64,000 nt of DNA from Sphaerisporangium sp039871875 (lineage in GTDB: Bacteria; Actinomycetota; Actinomycetes; Streptosporangiales; Streptosporangiaceae), in contig NZ_JBDPMD010000041.1 of the NCBI RefSeq assembly GCF_039871875.1, forward strand, positions 24,707 through 88,706, read 5' to 3'. The notes beneath the pieces were generated by a model, which ran no database searches, had not been told where the DNA came from, and saw only the letters and a program-made list of their open reading frames with translations. The translations under genes and the position numbers were made by a program. This document shows positions 1-8,772 of this stretch, piece after piece. How positions within the stretch are numbered: position 1 is the stretch's first letter; every line of letters begins with the position of its first letter.

Positions 1-616
1 GCTCGGTGAGCCGCAGCAGGCGGGCGAGGCCCATGGCGGGCCTGGCCATGTCGAGCCGCAGCGCCGTGCGGCGGGCCATCGAGGTCGCCACCCCGGTCAG
101 CTCCTTGCGCAGCACCCCGGGCCGCAGCAGCAGGTCGCGCTCGGCGGTGAGACGCCGCGCGGTGGCGGCGTCCTCGACCGCGAGCACGCCCCCGGAACCC
201 GCCCCGGCGTGCTTGGACAGGCTGAACACCCCCGCGGCGCCGAACGTGCCGAGCGGCTGCCCGTCCACCGAGGTCTCGGCCGCGTGCGCGACGTCCTCGA
301 TGACGAGCAGGCCCGCCATGCCCCGCACCTCGTCGGGCAGCCCGTACAGATTGGTGGTGAGCACGGCGTCCACGCCGCAGAGCAGCGCACGGGCCAGCTC
401 GATGTTGCCGTCCAGCACCGAGATCGGCGCGATGACGGGGATGAGCCCGGCGGCGAGCACGAGGAACAGGATCTCGTCCGCCGAGATGGGCGACATGAGC
501 AGTCGCTGTCCGGGTGTGCACCAGTGCCGCAGGGCGAGGAACAACCCGAGCCGGTTGGAGGGCAGATACACCGTCTCCCGGCCGGTGCGGGCGGCTATGA
601 GTTGCTCAGGACTCAC
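1..616 (-). CDS. DegT/DnrJ/EryC1-type aminotransferase, C-terminus cut by window edge
   Basis: This is a PLP-dependent sugar aminotransferase-type protein, cut at the left edge so only about 205 N-terminal residues are present. The active-site lysine motif FSLSKHAGAG is visible near residue 136, preceded by VIEDVAHAAETSVDGQPLG, the usual arrangement of the cofactor-binding Asp and the Schiff-base Lys in the DegT/DnrJ/EryC1/StrS family. The start is GTG at 616 with GAGGAG just upstream. Family members transaminate keto-sugars bound to nucleotides for cell-surface glycans or antibiotics. The flanking glycosyltransferases, flippase and deacetylase make a role in surface polysaccharide likely. 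The substrate cannot be told from the sequence, and the N-terminal part (ETVYLPSNRLGLFLALR) is somewhat unusual, so a divergent subfamily is possible. Confidence 0.8.
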   Translation of the reverse strand, partial: MSPEQLIAARTGRETVYLPSNRLGLFLALRHWCTPGQRLLMSPISADEILFLVLAAGLIPVIAPISVLDGNIELARALLCGVDAVLTTNLYGLPDEVRGMAGLLVIEDVAHAAETSVDGQPLGTFGAAGVFSLSKHAGAGSGGVLAVEDAATARRLTAERDLLLRPGVLRKELTGVATSMARRTALRLDMARPAMGLARLLRLTE

Positions 617-782
617 GTCTCCTCGTTTCGCCCCTCTGGGCGGTGGATGGGCGACCCAGAGCTGAAAAGGTAGCGCACCCCAAGTGGCCCGTGGTGCGCA
701 GGGGACGATCGTTACGAGGCGAGCGATGGCGCCGGCGGGCTGGGGCGTCGGCAGGAGAGCGAGGTGGGCGGGGGGTGGAGCG

Positions 783-1865
783 TTACGACGCGATCGAGGT
801 GCGGATCTTCCCGAACGTCTTGAGCGCCAGGTCCGCGGTCTCCCGCAGCATCGAGTTGGCGAGCACGGTGCCGCGCGCCTTGCGCACCGGCACGCGGACC
901 AGCCAGTGCATCCCCGCGCCCGGGGTGGGCCGGGCGAGACGCCCCTCGGTGACCCACAGTTCCCCGGTCTTCAGCTTCTCCTTGTACTCCTTCTCGCCCC
1001 GCCCCATGTCGATGAGCCGGATGCCGGCGCCGGCGGCCTTCTCGGCCATCGCCAGGTGGTGGATCAGCCCGGGGGAGTACTTGGCGAACGCCGGGTCGTA
1101 CGCCGGGAACCAGCCCGCCAGGGTGGTGGCGGTGCGCAGCCCGAAGTGCCCGGCGACCGGCCGCCCGTCCACGTAGATCATGTCGAGCGACCCGCCGAAG
1201 TCCGGTGTGTTCACCCGCAGCAGGTTCTGCACCAGCTCCAGGATCCACGGCCGGGAGAACCGGTCGGCGCGGCCGGTGCGCCGGTACTGGTCGGTCTTCC
1301 AGTCCAGCAGGGTGCGCAGCGCCGACTCGTCGGTGGTGGCGTAGTCGTGCCGCAGCTCCCCGAAGTCCCGCTGCAGCTTGCGGCTCTTGTACGCGGTGGA
1401 CTTGTACGTCTTGCCGGAGACCTGCTTCAGCACCTCGACGTACGCCTCGTAACCGTCGGACAGGTCGATCACCGGCGAGGGGTGCCTGCTGTGCCGGGCG
1501 GGCACCAGCGGCTGCCCGGCGATCAGGTGGTCGAACTCGAACACCCCGAGCCCGCACGCCTTCATCAGGGCGTAGGGGTCCACCTCGATGTCCTTGGCGT
1601 GCACCATGCCCTGCGCGTCGGTGAGCCCCGCCGCGACCGGCCGCCCGATGCCGAGCGGGTGGCGCTCGAACGGGAAGAACCCCACGATGTCCGGCCCGTC
1701 GTACAGCACGGCGACCCGCGCCTGCTCGCGCACCCGGCCGGTTTCGACGGTGAACTCGGGGGACAGGAAGGGACTGTCCAGCGCGGGGTCGGCGTTCTGG
1801 AGCAACCTCCACCGTTCCGTCTCGGAGGCTCCGAGCTCCCGGGGGTGAACGACGGAGATACGCAT
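783..1865 (-). CDS. GNAT-superfamily acyltransferase, CelD/BioF2-like
   Basis: A 360-residue protein of the CelD/BcsL (BioF2-like, FemAB-related) GNAT type found in polysaccharide gene clusters. It has the duplicated-GNAT length and pattern: an N-terminal half with FLSPEFTVETGR and GFFPFERHPLGIGRP, and a C-terminal half with VAGHFGLRTATTLAGWFPAY, PGLIHHLAMAEKA and IDMGRGEKEYKEKLK. The ATG start at 1865 has a GGAG ribosome site 4 bases upstream. Such proteins are thought to transfer acyl or aminoacyl groups to polysaccharide or peptidoglycan precursors in the cytoplasm. A clear paralogue lies at 11549-12667 in the same locus, so the locus may decorate its polymer twice or at two positions. The acyl donor and acceptor are unknown. 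Confidence 0.85.
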   Translation of the reverse strand: MRISVVHPRELGASETERWRLLQNADPALDSPFLSPEFTVETGRVREQARVAVLYDGPDIVGFFPFERHPLGIGRPVAAGLTDAQGMVHAKDIEVDPYALMKACGLGVFEFDHLIAGQPLVPARHSRHPSPVIDLSDGYEAYVEVLKQVSGKTYKSTAYKSRKLQRDFGELRHDYATTDESALRTLLDWKTDQYRRTGRADRFSRPWILELVQNLLRVNTPDFGGSLDMIYVDGRPVAGHFGLRTATTLAGWFPAYDPAFAKYSPGLIHHLAMAEKAAGAGIRLIDMGRGEKEYKEKLKTGELWVTEGRLARPTPGAGMHWLVRVPVRKARGTVLANSMLRETADLALKTFGKIRTSIAS

Positions 1866-1983
1866 GGGCTCCTACTGAGTGTGAGTGCGGACCTGGGCCC
1901 GCTCCTTCACCAGCTTGGGGCCTGGCCTGTAATAGTAGGATAAAGATCAGATCACGGTGCGGTCAGAACAGGTGTCATCTTCG

Positions 1984-2589
1984 TCACCGTTCCATGGTCA
2001 CGGCACGTTCCATCCCTTGGCGGGGCCGGGGGACGCTCAGGTCCACCGCGTGCTCGCCGACGATGCGCTGCACGTCGATGGGCCCGGGGTCGCCCTCGTG
2101 GGTGCCCGGCACCTGGGAGTTGCCGAAGTGACCGCCCTTGGCCCACACCCGCAGGCTGCCCTGCTCGGCCACCGAGTGCGGGTACGGCAGGGGCGGCCCG
2201 GCGGGCCAGCGCCGCGGCACCTGCCAGGAGTCGAGCCACGTCAGGATGTCGTCGAGCCCGTCCAGCTTGCTCTCGGTGAACGGCTCGTCCACCGAGCCGA
2301 GCACCCTGATCTGGACGCACACCCTGCCGTGCCGGTTGAGATCCCCAGGCAGGCCGCAGGCGGCCCGGGTCGGGGGAAGGGACTGGGCGATCTGCCCCGT
2401 CACCGGGTTCCACACCAGGTGGGCGGGGCGTTTCAACTGGTTGAGCCGTTGGGCCACGGATTTGGCGGACACCCTCTGGGGATCGGTCTGGAAGATCGAC
2501 CAGACCACCCGGGGTGCGCCGCCAGCCATGGGGCCGGCGTCCTCTGGAGCGGGAATTCGACTGGCGACGGGCAGCCATGCTTGGGCCAC
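1984..2589 (-). CDS. Hypothetical protein with amidase/endolysin-like C-terminal motif
   Basis: A 201-residue protein without signal peptide or membrane segment. The N-terminus holds VVWSIFQTDPQRVSAKSVAQ and the C-terminal half ends in a block GGHFGNSQVPGTHEGDPGPI. The His-Ser-Gln-x-Pro...His-x-Asp-Pro-Gly arrangement resembles the zinc-ligand end of type-2 N-acetylmuramoyl-L-alanine amidases and some phage endolysins (there GHSQVP...H.DPG). Here the usual first His of HSQ is Asn (FGNSQ), so catalysis may be lost. The GTG start at 2589 follows GAGGGGG. It sits alone between a GNAT gene and a divergent glycoside hydrolase, with no holin or other phage gene nearby. The best description is an amidase-fold relative of unknown role, possibly binding cell-wall sugar or peptide. 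Confidence 0.55.
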   Translation of the reverse strand: MAQAWLPVASRIPAPEDAGPMAGGAPRVVWSIFQTDPQRVSAKSVAQRLNQLKRPAHLVWNPVTGQIAQSLPPTRAACGLPGDLNRHGRVCVQIRVLGSVDEPFTESKLDGLDDILTWLDSWQVPRRWPAGPPLPYPHSVAEQGSLRVWAKGGHFGNSQVPGTHEGDPGPIDVQRIVGEHAVDLSVPRPRQGMERAVTMER

Positions 2590-2795
2590 AGTGCCCCCTC
2601 AAATCCTCGGTCGCCGGGTTTATACCCCTTTCATGAAGGAGTTGACACCTTAGGGGGCTTGTTTGTTGGTTGATCTCTGATCTGCGCACATGACTCCCAA
2701 ACAGGTCTAATAGGGAGCTTGGCGGGTACCCGGGGCGTGCCGCACGAGTTCCTGTCACACGGTGAACAGTGGGAGCATTCAAGGGTTCTGCAAGC
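2590..2795. promoter_or_regulatory. Divergent intergenic region with AT-rich promoter-like elements
   Basis: This gap separates two divergent genes and is distinctly AT-richer than its surroundings. On the minus strand a TATAAA hexamer lies about 40 bases upstream of the amidase-like gene. On the plus strand there is TTGACA at 2641-2646 and TAATAG near 2710. None forms a convincing pair with standard spacing, so these are candidates only. Confidence 0.3.
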
Positions 2796-4199
2796 GTGAG
2801 TAGATACGGTGACTGTGTGGTGGAAAGCACTGGTCGGCACGCACGTCGTCGCTACGTCCCGAAGGGCCCCGTCGCCCTCGTGGCAGGCCTGGTCACCCTG
2901 GCCCTGGTGGTCGGGCTCCTCGCCTACGGCGCCCGCCGGGGCGCGGGACGTGCCGACGGCGTGCCCGCCACGATCCTCGCGACCCCGGAGCCGCCGCCGG
3001 TGCTGGAGTCGCCCCCCGTGGTGGAGAGCTGGCCGCGCTGGGGCGTCACCCACACGCAGTACAGCGCCGACAACGAGGACGACGCCGCCGCCCGCGCGCG
3101 CGACCTGCTCAGCCGGGTTCCCATGCTGCAGAACCAGCACATCATGGGCTGGGGAGCGGGCAACCCCGAGCCGGCGCCCGGCAAGTACGACTTCCGCGAC
3201 CTCGACCGCAGGGTCAAGCTGATGGCCGCCACCGGGGCCCAGCCCGTGCTCACCCTCTGCTGCGCCCCGGACTGGATGAAGGGCGGCGCCGAGGGCCGCA
3301 CGGCCTGGAGCAAGATCGAGGTCGCCCCGCTGCGGGAGCACTTCGACGACTTCGCCAAGCTCTCCGCCACCATCGCCAAGCGGTACCCGACCATCACCCA
3401 CTACATGGTCTGGAACGAGTTCAAGGGCTTCTGGGACGACGTCCACAACAGTTGGGACGCCGAGGCCTACACCGACCTCTACAACCGCGTCTACGACGCG
3501 CTGAAGGCCGTCAACCCCAAGATCCAGGTCGGCGGGCCGTACGTCCCGGTGGACAGCCACGTCAGCTCCGCCAACTCCTCGGAACTGAAGGGGCCCTGGG
3601 GCGCCATCGACAACAGGCCGCTGGACAGCATCGAGTACTGGCTGAAGCACAAGCGGGGCGCCGACTTCGTCGTCATCGACGCGTCCTCGGCCACCAACGA
3701 CAAGGGCCTCGTCCCTGACGAGTTCACCGCGCTGCAGAAGTTCTCCACCATGACGACGTGGTTGCGGCAGAAGAGCGGCGACCTGCCGGTGTGGTGGGCC
3801 GAGTGGTACATCGCGCCCGACAACATCGGCTGGGACGAGCAGCACCGCACCGCCGTCCAGGTGGCCGCCATGATGGAGTTCGCCAGGAGCGGCGCCGCCA
3901 CCGCGCTGTACTGGAACCCCCAGCGGCGCACCGGCGACGACTGCCCCGGCTGCATGTGGTCCCCCGGGTCCGGCGACGAGATGCCCATGGCGGGGGTGCT
4001 GAGCGGCTTCACGCGGTGGTTCACCGCCGGCGCCGCGCTGGTCGACGTGACGGTCTCCGACCGCCGGGCCCGGGTGCTCGCGGTGGAGAAGCAGATGGTC
4101 ATCGTCAACACCACCCCCGAGCCCCTGTCGGTCACCGTGGACGGCAAGCCGTTCGACCTCGACGCCTACGGCGTCGAGTGGAGCGACCGCGGCCAGTGA
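2796..4199 (+). CDS. Membrane-anchored GH39-like glycoside hydrolase
   Basis: A TIM-barrel glycoside hydrolase resembling family GH39 (beta-xylosidase / alpha-L-iduronidase, clan A). One N-terminal membrane segment (VALVAGLVTLALVVGLLAY) follows a basic stretch, then a Pro-rich linker, so the catalytic domain should face outside. The barrel starts at RWGVTHTQYSADNEDDAAA. The clan-A acid/base is visible as VWNEFKGFWDD and the likely nucleophile as WWAEWYIAPD. Several in-frame GTG codons exist (2769, 2796, 2817, 2820). I chose 2796 because AAGGG precedes it at suitable distance, but 2817 would fit equally well and the true start is uncertain. It is the only plus-strand gene within the polysaccharide locus and could trim, release or remodel the polymer made by its neighbours. 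Substrate is unknown. Confidence 0.82.
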   Translation: MSRYGDCVVESTGRHARRRYVPKGPVALVAGLVTLALVVGLLAYGARRGAGRADGVPATILATPEPPPVLESPPVVESWPRWGVTHTQYSADNEDDAAARARDLLSRVPMLQNQHIMGWGAGNPEPAPGKYDFRDLDRRVKLMAATGAQPVLTLCCAPDWMKGGAEGRTAWSKIEVAPLREHFDDFAKLSATIAKRYPTITHYMVWNEFKGFWDDVHNSWDAEAYTDLYNRVYDALKAVNPKIQVGGPYVPVDSHVSSANSSELKGPWGAIDNRPLDSIEYWLKHKRGADFVVIDASSATNDKGLVPDEFTALQKFSTMTTWLRQKSGDLPVWWAEWYIAPDNIGWDEQHRTAVQVAAMMEFARSGAATALYWNPQRRTGDDCPGCMWSPGSGDEMPMAGVLSGFTRWFTAGAALVDVTVSDRRARVLAVEKQMVIVNTTPEPLSVTVDGKPFDLDAYGVEWSDRGQ

Positions 4200-4205
4200 G
4201 CCGGA

Positions 4206-4223
4206 ACGGTCCGCGCGGACCGT
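4206..4223. terminator. Perfect 18-bp palindrome just after the GH39-like gene
   Basis: ACGGTCCGCGCGGACCGT is a perfect palindrome 6 bases after the stop codon. It can form a GC-rich hairpin without a U-tract, typical of actinobacterial transcription ends. Confidence 0.45.
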
Positions 4224-4246
4224 CCGTGACCAGGCCGGGGCATCCC

Positions 4247-4356
4247 GGCCGGTGAGCGTTCCGGCGTACCGGGGCCGGTGACCCCCGTTCTGGCGTACCG
4301 GGGCCGATGCTTCCGTTCTGGCGCGAGCGCGCCGGGGGTACCGGGGCCGGTGAGCC
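4247..4356. repeat. Degenerate tandem repeat copying the upstream gene's stop region
   Basis: The gene end GGCCAGTGAGCC (4191-4202, containing the TGA stop) is echoed downstream as GGCCGGTGA at 4247, 4273 and 4345, with a mutated GGCCGATG copy at 4302. The spacing is 26, 29 and 43 bases. Intervening sequence is also partly repeated (CGTACCGG, CGTTCTGGCG). The block fills most of the gap between the GH39-like gene and the convergent membrane protein. Confidence 0.7.
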
Positions 4357-4378
4357 TCGTCCCGTGGCCGGGTGGTCG

Positions 4379-7342
4379 TCAGACCGATGTCAGGGTCAGG
4401 AAGCGTTCCACGATCACCGCGAGGGCGGCCGCCGTCATGAGCAGGCCGATGAGGACCAGGCGGCGCCTGCCGCGGGTGGAGGTCCCCGGGCCTCGCAGGC
4501 GGGCCAGCTCGGCGCTGAACAGCGTGCCGACGGCCAGGGCCAGGGCCACCAGGCCGAACGGCGTCCACGGGGTGGAGCGGTCGCCGACCAGGGTCATGCC
4601 GGACGGCGGCGGGATCTCCGCGCCCCTCGGGTACGACCGCAGGGTGTAGAGCGCCGCGTCGGCGTTGGCGTACACCTTTCTCAGGTACCGCGAGTCGTCG
4701 AGCGACGCGCGGAACCGGGTGCCCCAGTCGCCGGAGAAACCGTGGTTGAGCTCCAGGTACGCCGCCTGGCCCCTGCTCATGATCACGAACGTGTTGGGCG
4801 GCTGGGCGCGCAGCGCGGTGAGCACCCCCTCCAGGTCCCCCGGGTCCGGGGTGACCAGCGCCTGGAAGTAGTCCACCCGGTCGATGTCCCGCTCCCGCCA
4901 CGGCACCGTCGGCGTCACCTCGTCGCCCAGCACCGGCACCAGGTACAGCAGCCGCGCGCTCGGCTGGTCGTGCTCGTAGACGTACCGCATCGCCGCGGCC
5001 TCGCCCGTGGTGATCCACTCGAACTTCTCGTTGCCGTACCGCGCCACCAGGAACGCCACCGACAACGCCAGCGCCGTGCACGCCGCCAGCACCGCCGACA
5101 GCCGGCGCGTCGTCTCCGGCGGCAGCCACACCCGGCGCCGCCGCACCGGCACCGTCTCCTCCTCGCGCGCCGTGCCGGTGTGCGCCGGCAGGTTCGGGAA
5201 GAAGGCGTAGGACCCGAGGATGCAGGCGGCGGGCAGCGCGAACAGGTACACCCGCAGGCCGATCTCGCCGCCGTAGCTCTGCAGGCCGAGCGCCAGCGCC
5301 GGCACGCACAGCAGCAGCACCGCCACCCGGTCGCCGACGCCGCGCCGCAGGCGCCGCAGCAGCCCCACGCCGGCGAACAGCAGGATCACGCCGCAGATGC
5401 CGAGCCGCACCTGGAGCACGAGGGCGTGCTGCGGGTCGGTGCCCTGCAGGCGGTCGCCGGTGTTCTCCTGGAGGTTGGCGAAGATGCGCCCGATGCCGCC
5501 GAACAGCTCGTCGATCCGGCCGCTCCAGAACGGCGTGGCCTGGTAGTTGATCCACGCGAGCACGAGCAGGCCGAGGAACACCGGCAGCGTCAGCGACAGC
5601 GTGCTGCGCCGCAGCAGGATCAGGCCGGTCAGCGCGCCGAGCATCATGAACGGCGTGATCTGGTGGGTCGCCGTGGTCGCCACGAACAGCCCCACCAGCA
5701 GCGTCAGCAGCACCACCCGGTCGGTCACGGTCGTCGGGCGGGACGGCAGCTCGCCGGGGGCCAGCCGGTCCAGCCGGGCCAGCAGGCGGCGGAGCGGGCC
5801 CTTGGACGGCAGGGGGGCCGACCGCGGCTCCGCCTTGCCGAACCACCGCAGCAGGATCGCGATGAACACCAGGTACAGGGCGTACGTGAAGCCCTGCGGC
5901 GAGAAGTAGTCCTGCCCGATCCACTGCACGAGGATGAACAGCAGCGCGGCGAACCACCGGGCGCGGGTGGTGGCCACCAGGCGGCGCAGGATCAGCACGA
6001 ACGGCAGCAGGTACAGCAGGTTCGAGACGAACGGCGTCCACTGCAGGATCGTCGTCATGTCGTCGACCCCGGCGGCGCGCAGCACGAAGCCGAACAACGC
6101 GAAGAACCCCGGCCAGGCGAACCGCGCGTCCAGGCCCGGCAGCGTCTCGCCCGCCCGTCCGATGTACTCCGCGAAGCCCGCGTGCACCCAGGCGGTGGCG
6201 AACCTCGGCTCCGGCTCCACCAGCGCGGCGGCGCCGTGCAGGGTGAACGTCACCGCGGCGAGCTGGAACAGCAGCAGGCCCTTGCGGTCGGTGTTCTGGG
6301 TCAGCGTCACGAAGAACGAGACGATGATCAGCGCGATCGCCGCGAACGCCGTCACCGGCAGCACCGACACCAGCCCGAGCCCGTCGAGCTGCCGCAGGTC
6401 CACCCCGCGCATGGGCCCGTACGGCACGCGCAGCGCGAGCACGTACATGACCAGGCCCTCGACGGTCAGCAGCGGCGGCAGCCACGTCGCCGCGCTGCCC
6501 GCCACCCGCGTCGCCCAGGACGGCCGCACGTCCGTCGCCGGCGCCCGCCCGATGCGCAACGGCACGAGCGGCTCGGGTTCGGGGTCCGGTTCCCGCCCGG
6601 GTTCCGGGCCGGCGGGGCGGACGACGGGCACCGCGGGCTTGCGCACCTCGACGGTGGCGTCCTCCGGCTCCAGGTCGGGATCCGATCCGGGCTCGGCCTC
6701 AGGCTCCCGGTCCGGGTCGGACTCCTCCCCGGGCTCCGGCCCGGGGACGGGGACCAGCGCGGGATCCGGTTCCGGCTCGGGCTCCCGGTCCGGGTCGGAC
6801 TCCGGGTCCCCTCCAGGCTCAGACCGCGGGGCGGAGCCGGCCTTCGGCCCGGGGTCCGCCTCGCGCTCAGGCTCCGGCTCGGACGTGGCCGCGTGCTCCG
6901 GGGCCGCGTCAGGCTCCGGCTTGGATCTGGCCGCGGGCTTCGGGTCGGCAGGCTCCGGCTTGGATTTGGCCGCGGGCCCCCGGTCGGCAGGCACCAGCTT
7001 GGAATTGGCCGCGCGCTCCGGTTCCGCCTCAGGCTCGGGCTTGGATTTGGCCGCGCGCTCCGGTCCCGCCTCGGGCTCGGGCTTGGGCTTCGACTGTGAC
7101 TTGGCCTCGGGTTCCGGTTCCGGTGCGGGTTGCCGCTCGGGCTTCGCCTCCGGCTCGGTCGTGGGAGGCGCCGGGGTGGACCTCGCCGCGACGACGACCG
7201 GGAGCGGGATCACCTGGGTGGCGTCCTCGTCCGGGGGGCCGATCGGATCGGCGGTGGCGTCGAGATCCACCTCTGGGGCGTCGCCGGTGACGGCCGCCTG
7301 TTCTTTCACCTCGTCGCCTGTCCGTCGCCTCACGTAGACCAT
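4379..7342 (-). CDS. Large polytopic membrane protein with long acidic Pro/Glu/Lys tail
   Basis: A 987-residue protein in two parts. Residues 1 to about 275 form a low-complexity, hydrophilic N-terminal region built from irregular EPEAKSKPEPEA- and EPDPDREPE-like repeats, presumably cytosolic and disordered. From about residue 279 it becomes a polytopic membrane protein with many hydrophobic segments and short polar loops (one loop reads QDYFSPQGFTYALYLVF), ending in a hydrophobic Arg-rich C-terminus. The organisation resembles GT-C-fold glycosyltransferases or polymer-export membrane proteins of surface-polysaccharide loci, but no catalytic DXD-type motif is obvious, so I make no enzymatic call. 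The ATG lies inside the 3' end of the flippase gene (13-base overlap), indicating translational coupling to it. Confidence 0.8.
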   Translation of the reverse strand: MVYVRRRTGDEVKEQAAVTGDAPEVDLDATADPIGPPDEDATQVIPLPVVVAARSTPAPPTTEPEAKPERQPAPEPEPEAKSQSKPKPEPEAGPERAAKSKPEPEAEPERAANSKLVPADRGPAAKSKPEPADPKPAARSKPEPDAAPEHAATSEPEPEREADPGPKAGSAPRSEPGGDPESDPDREPEPEPDPALVPVPGPEPGEESDPDREPEAEPGSDPDLEPEDATVEVRKPAVPVVRPAGPEPGREPDPEPEPLVPLRIGRAPATDVRPSWATRVAGSAATWLPPLLTVEGLVMYVLALRVPYGPMRGVDLRQLDGLGLVSVLPVTAFAAIALIIVSFFVTLTQNTDRKGLLLFQLAAVTFTLHGAAALVEPEPRFATAWVHAGFAEYIGRAGETLPGLDARFAWPGFFALFGFVLRAAGVDDMTTILQWTPFVSNLLYLLPFVLILRRLVATTRARWFAALLFILVQWIGQDYFSPQGFTYALYLVFIAILLRWFGKAEPRSAPLPSKGPLRRLLARLDRLAPGELPSRPTTVTDRVVLLTLLVGLFVATTATHQITPFMMLGALTGLILLRRSTLSLTLPVFLGLLVLAWINYQATPFWSGRIDELFGGIGRIFANLQENTGDRLQGTDPQHALVLQVRLGICGVILLFAGVGLLRRLRRGVGDRVAVLLLCVPALALGLQSYGGEIGLRVYLFALPAACILGSYAFFPNLPAHTGTAREEETVPVRRRRVWLPPETTRRLSAVLAACTALALSVAFLVARYGNEKFEWITTGEAAAMRYVYEHDQPSARLLYLVPVLGDEVTPTVPWRERDIDRVDYFQALVTPDPGDLEGVLTALRAQPPNTFVIMSRGQAAYLELNHGFSGDWGTRFRASLDDSRYLRKVYANADAALYTLRSYPRGAEIPPPSGMTLVGDRSTPWTPFGLVALALAVGTLFSAELARLRGPGTSTRGRRRLVLIGLLMTAAALAVIVERFLTLTSV

Positions 7343-8724
7343 GATGCGGCCTCGGCCGCCTCCCGCGCGCTCGCCGGCCGCGGCGCCCCGGGGTGATTGA
7401 GTATTCTGCGCAGTCCCGGAAGGATCAGCAACGCCACCAGGATCTCACTGAACAGCAGGCCGTACCCCACCGCGGCGCCGCCCGCCACCGGCAGCAGCAC
7501 CACCGAGGACGTCAGCACCAGCACCGCGAGCCCGATCTGCACCACCGCCAGCGTGCGCGGACGGCCCTGCGCCCGCATGCCGCTCAGGTAGATCTCGATC
7601 AGCACCCGGGGCAGCACCGCCAGCGCCATGAGCCGCAGCAGCAGCGTGCCGTGCTCGGCGAAGCCCGGCCCGAACACCGAAAGGATCAGCGGCGCCGCCG
7701 CGAACGTCACCAGCGACACCGGCGCGATGATGAGGTAGGACCGCCGCATCGCCTGTCTGCAGTTGGCGGCCAGGCGGGACCGGTCGTGGGAGCCCTCCAC
7801 GGTGAGCGACGTCGCCATGTTGATGGCCAGCAGCTCGATCATCGCGCCGAGCGTCTGCGCCATCGCGAAGTACCCGAACATCTCGCCGCTGATCTGCGAG
7901 GCGACGTACACCGGCAGGAAGTACACGATCGCCAGGATCGAGAACGCCCCAGGGTAGTCACCGGCCAGGAAACGCCCGACCTCGCGCAGCCGCGGCGGCC
8001 GTGTGCCCTCCGTGGCCCGCCGGGCGTGCCGGGGCACCAGCACCCCGAAGATGAACAGGTTGACCGGGATCAGCGCCAGGGCCGTCGGGATGATCCACGA
8101 CACGTAGATGCCGTCGTCGGGCAGCGCGCCCGCCAGCGCGACCAGCAGCCCCATCTTGATCAGCCCGAAGCACAGGCTGTTCACCGGCACCCACACGGCC
8201 TTGCGCAGCCCGGCGAGCACCACGTCCTGCAGGGTGAAGACACACCAGATGGCCACCGCGGCGAGGAAGAACACCCCAGGCCCGACCCCGGCGAGCGTCG
8301 CGTAGTTCTCGCCCCACACCGGCAGCGTGAGCAGGAACCCGACGGCGGCGGCAACGGCGGTCAGCGTGGCCACTAAGTATCCCCGGCCGATCAGCCCGCC
8401 GGTGCGCCGCCCCGCGATCGGGACGAACCTCGCGAGCGCGCCGGTCAGCCCGAGCGCGATCAGCCCGGCGAACAGCCGCATCGCGGTGATCAGCGCCTGG
8501 CTGCGGCCGAAGTCCTCGGGGGAGTACAGGCGCGCGGCGAGCAGCCAGTAGCCCATGCCGAGCACCGCCGTGAGGCCGGTGTTGGCCATCAGGGCGTAGC
8601 CGTTGAGGAAGAGAGGATTGCGCAGGTCGCGAAGCAGGCGGCGCCGCAGCACCGCCAGCCGTCCCGACGGCTCGCGCCCGTCCGGCCGTCCCGGCTCGTC
8701 GTGCGCGGCGGTCGTGCCCATCAC
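7330..8724 (-). CDS. Wzx-like polysaccharide flippase (MOP superfamily)
   Basis: A 464-residue polytopic membrane protein of the polysaccharide-transporter branch of the MOP exporter superfamily. Features are an N-terminal NGYALMANTGLTAVLGMGYW helix, LYSPEDFGRSQALI after helix 1 (the typical post-helix loop of Wzx/RfbX proteins), about 12-14 hydrophobic segments, and a mid-protein MFGYFAMAQTLGAMIELL. It would flip lipid-linked oligosaccharide across the membrane. I prefer the GTG at 8724, preceded by AGGGGGGG, over the upstream in-frame start at 8748. Its stop overlaps the start of the following large membrane protein, and upstream are the deacetylase and glycosyltransferases, so all are probably co-transcribed. 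Confidence 0.85.
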   Translation of the reverse strand: MMGTTAAHDEPGRPDGREPSGRLAVLRRRLLRDLRNPLFLNGYALMANTGLTAVLGMGYWLLAARLYSPEDFGRSQALITAMRLFAGLIALGLTGALARFVPIAGRRTGGLIGRGYLVATLTAVAAAVGFLLTLPVWGENYATLAGVGPGVFFLAAVAIWCVFTLQDVVLAGLRKAVWVPVNSLCFGLIKMGLLVALAGALPDDGIYVSWIIPTALALIPVNLFIFGVLVPRHARRATEGTRPPRLREVGRFLAGDYPGAFSILAIVYFLPVYVASQISGEMFGYFAMAQTLGAMIELLAINMATSLTVEGSHDRSRLAANCRQAMRRSYLIIAPVSLVTFAAAPLILSVFGPGFAEHGTLLLRLMALAVLPRVLIEIYLSGMRAQGRPRTLAVVQIGLAVLVLTSSVVLLPVAGGAAVGYGLLFSEILVALLILPGLRRILNHPGAPRPASAREAAEAASWST

Positions 8725-8772
8725 CGCGTCACCCCCCCTCGTCGACACGCGGCGTTCGCCTTCGCGGCTACG

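Noticed and set aside
2631..6485. Very long minus-strand frame opposite and beside the GH39-like gene
   Set aside because: It crosses several real genes in another frame and has low-complexity Ala/Arg/Gly composition; the GH39-like and membrane-protein genes explain the region.
8749..8772. A separate small gene between flippase and deacetylase
   Set aside because: The gap is too short and has no start or ribosome site; extension of the flippase start explains the open frame.
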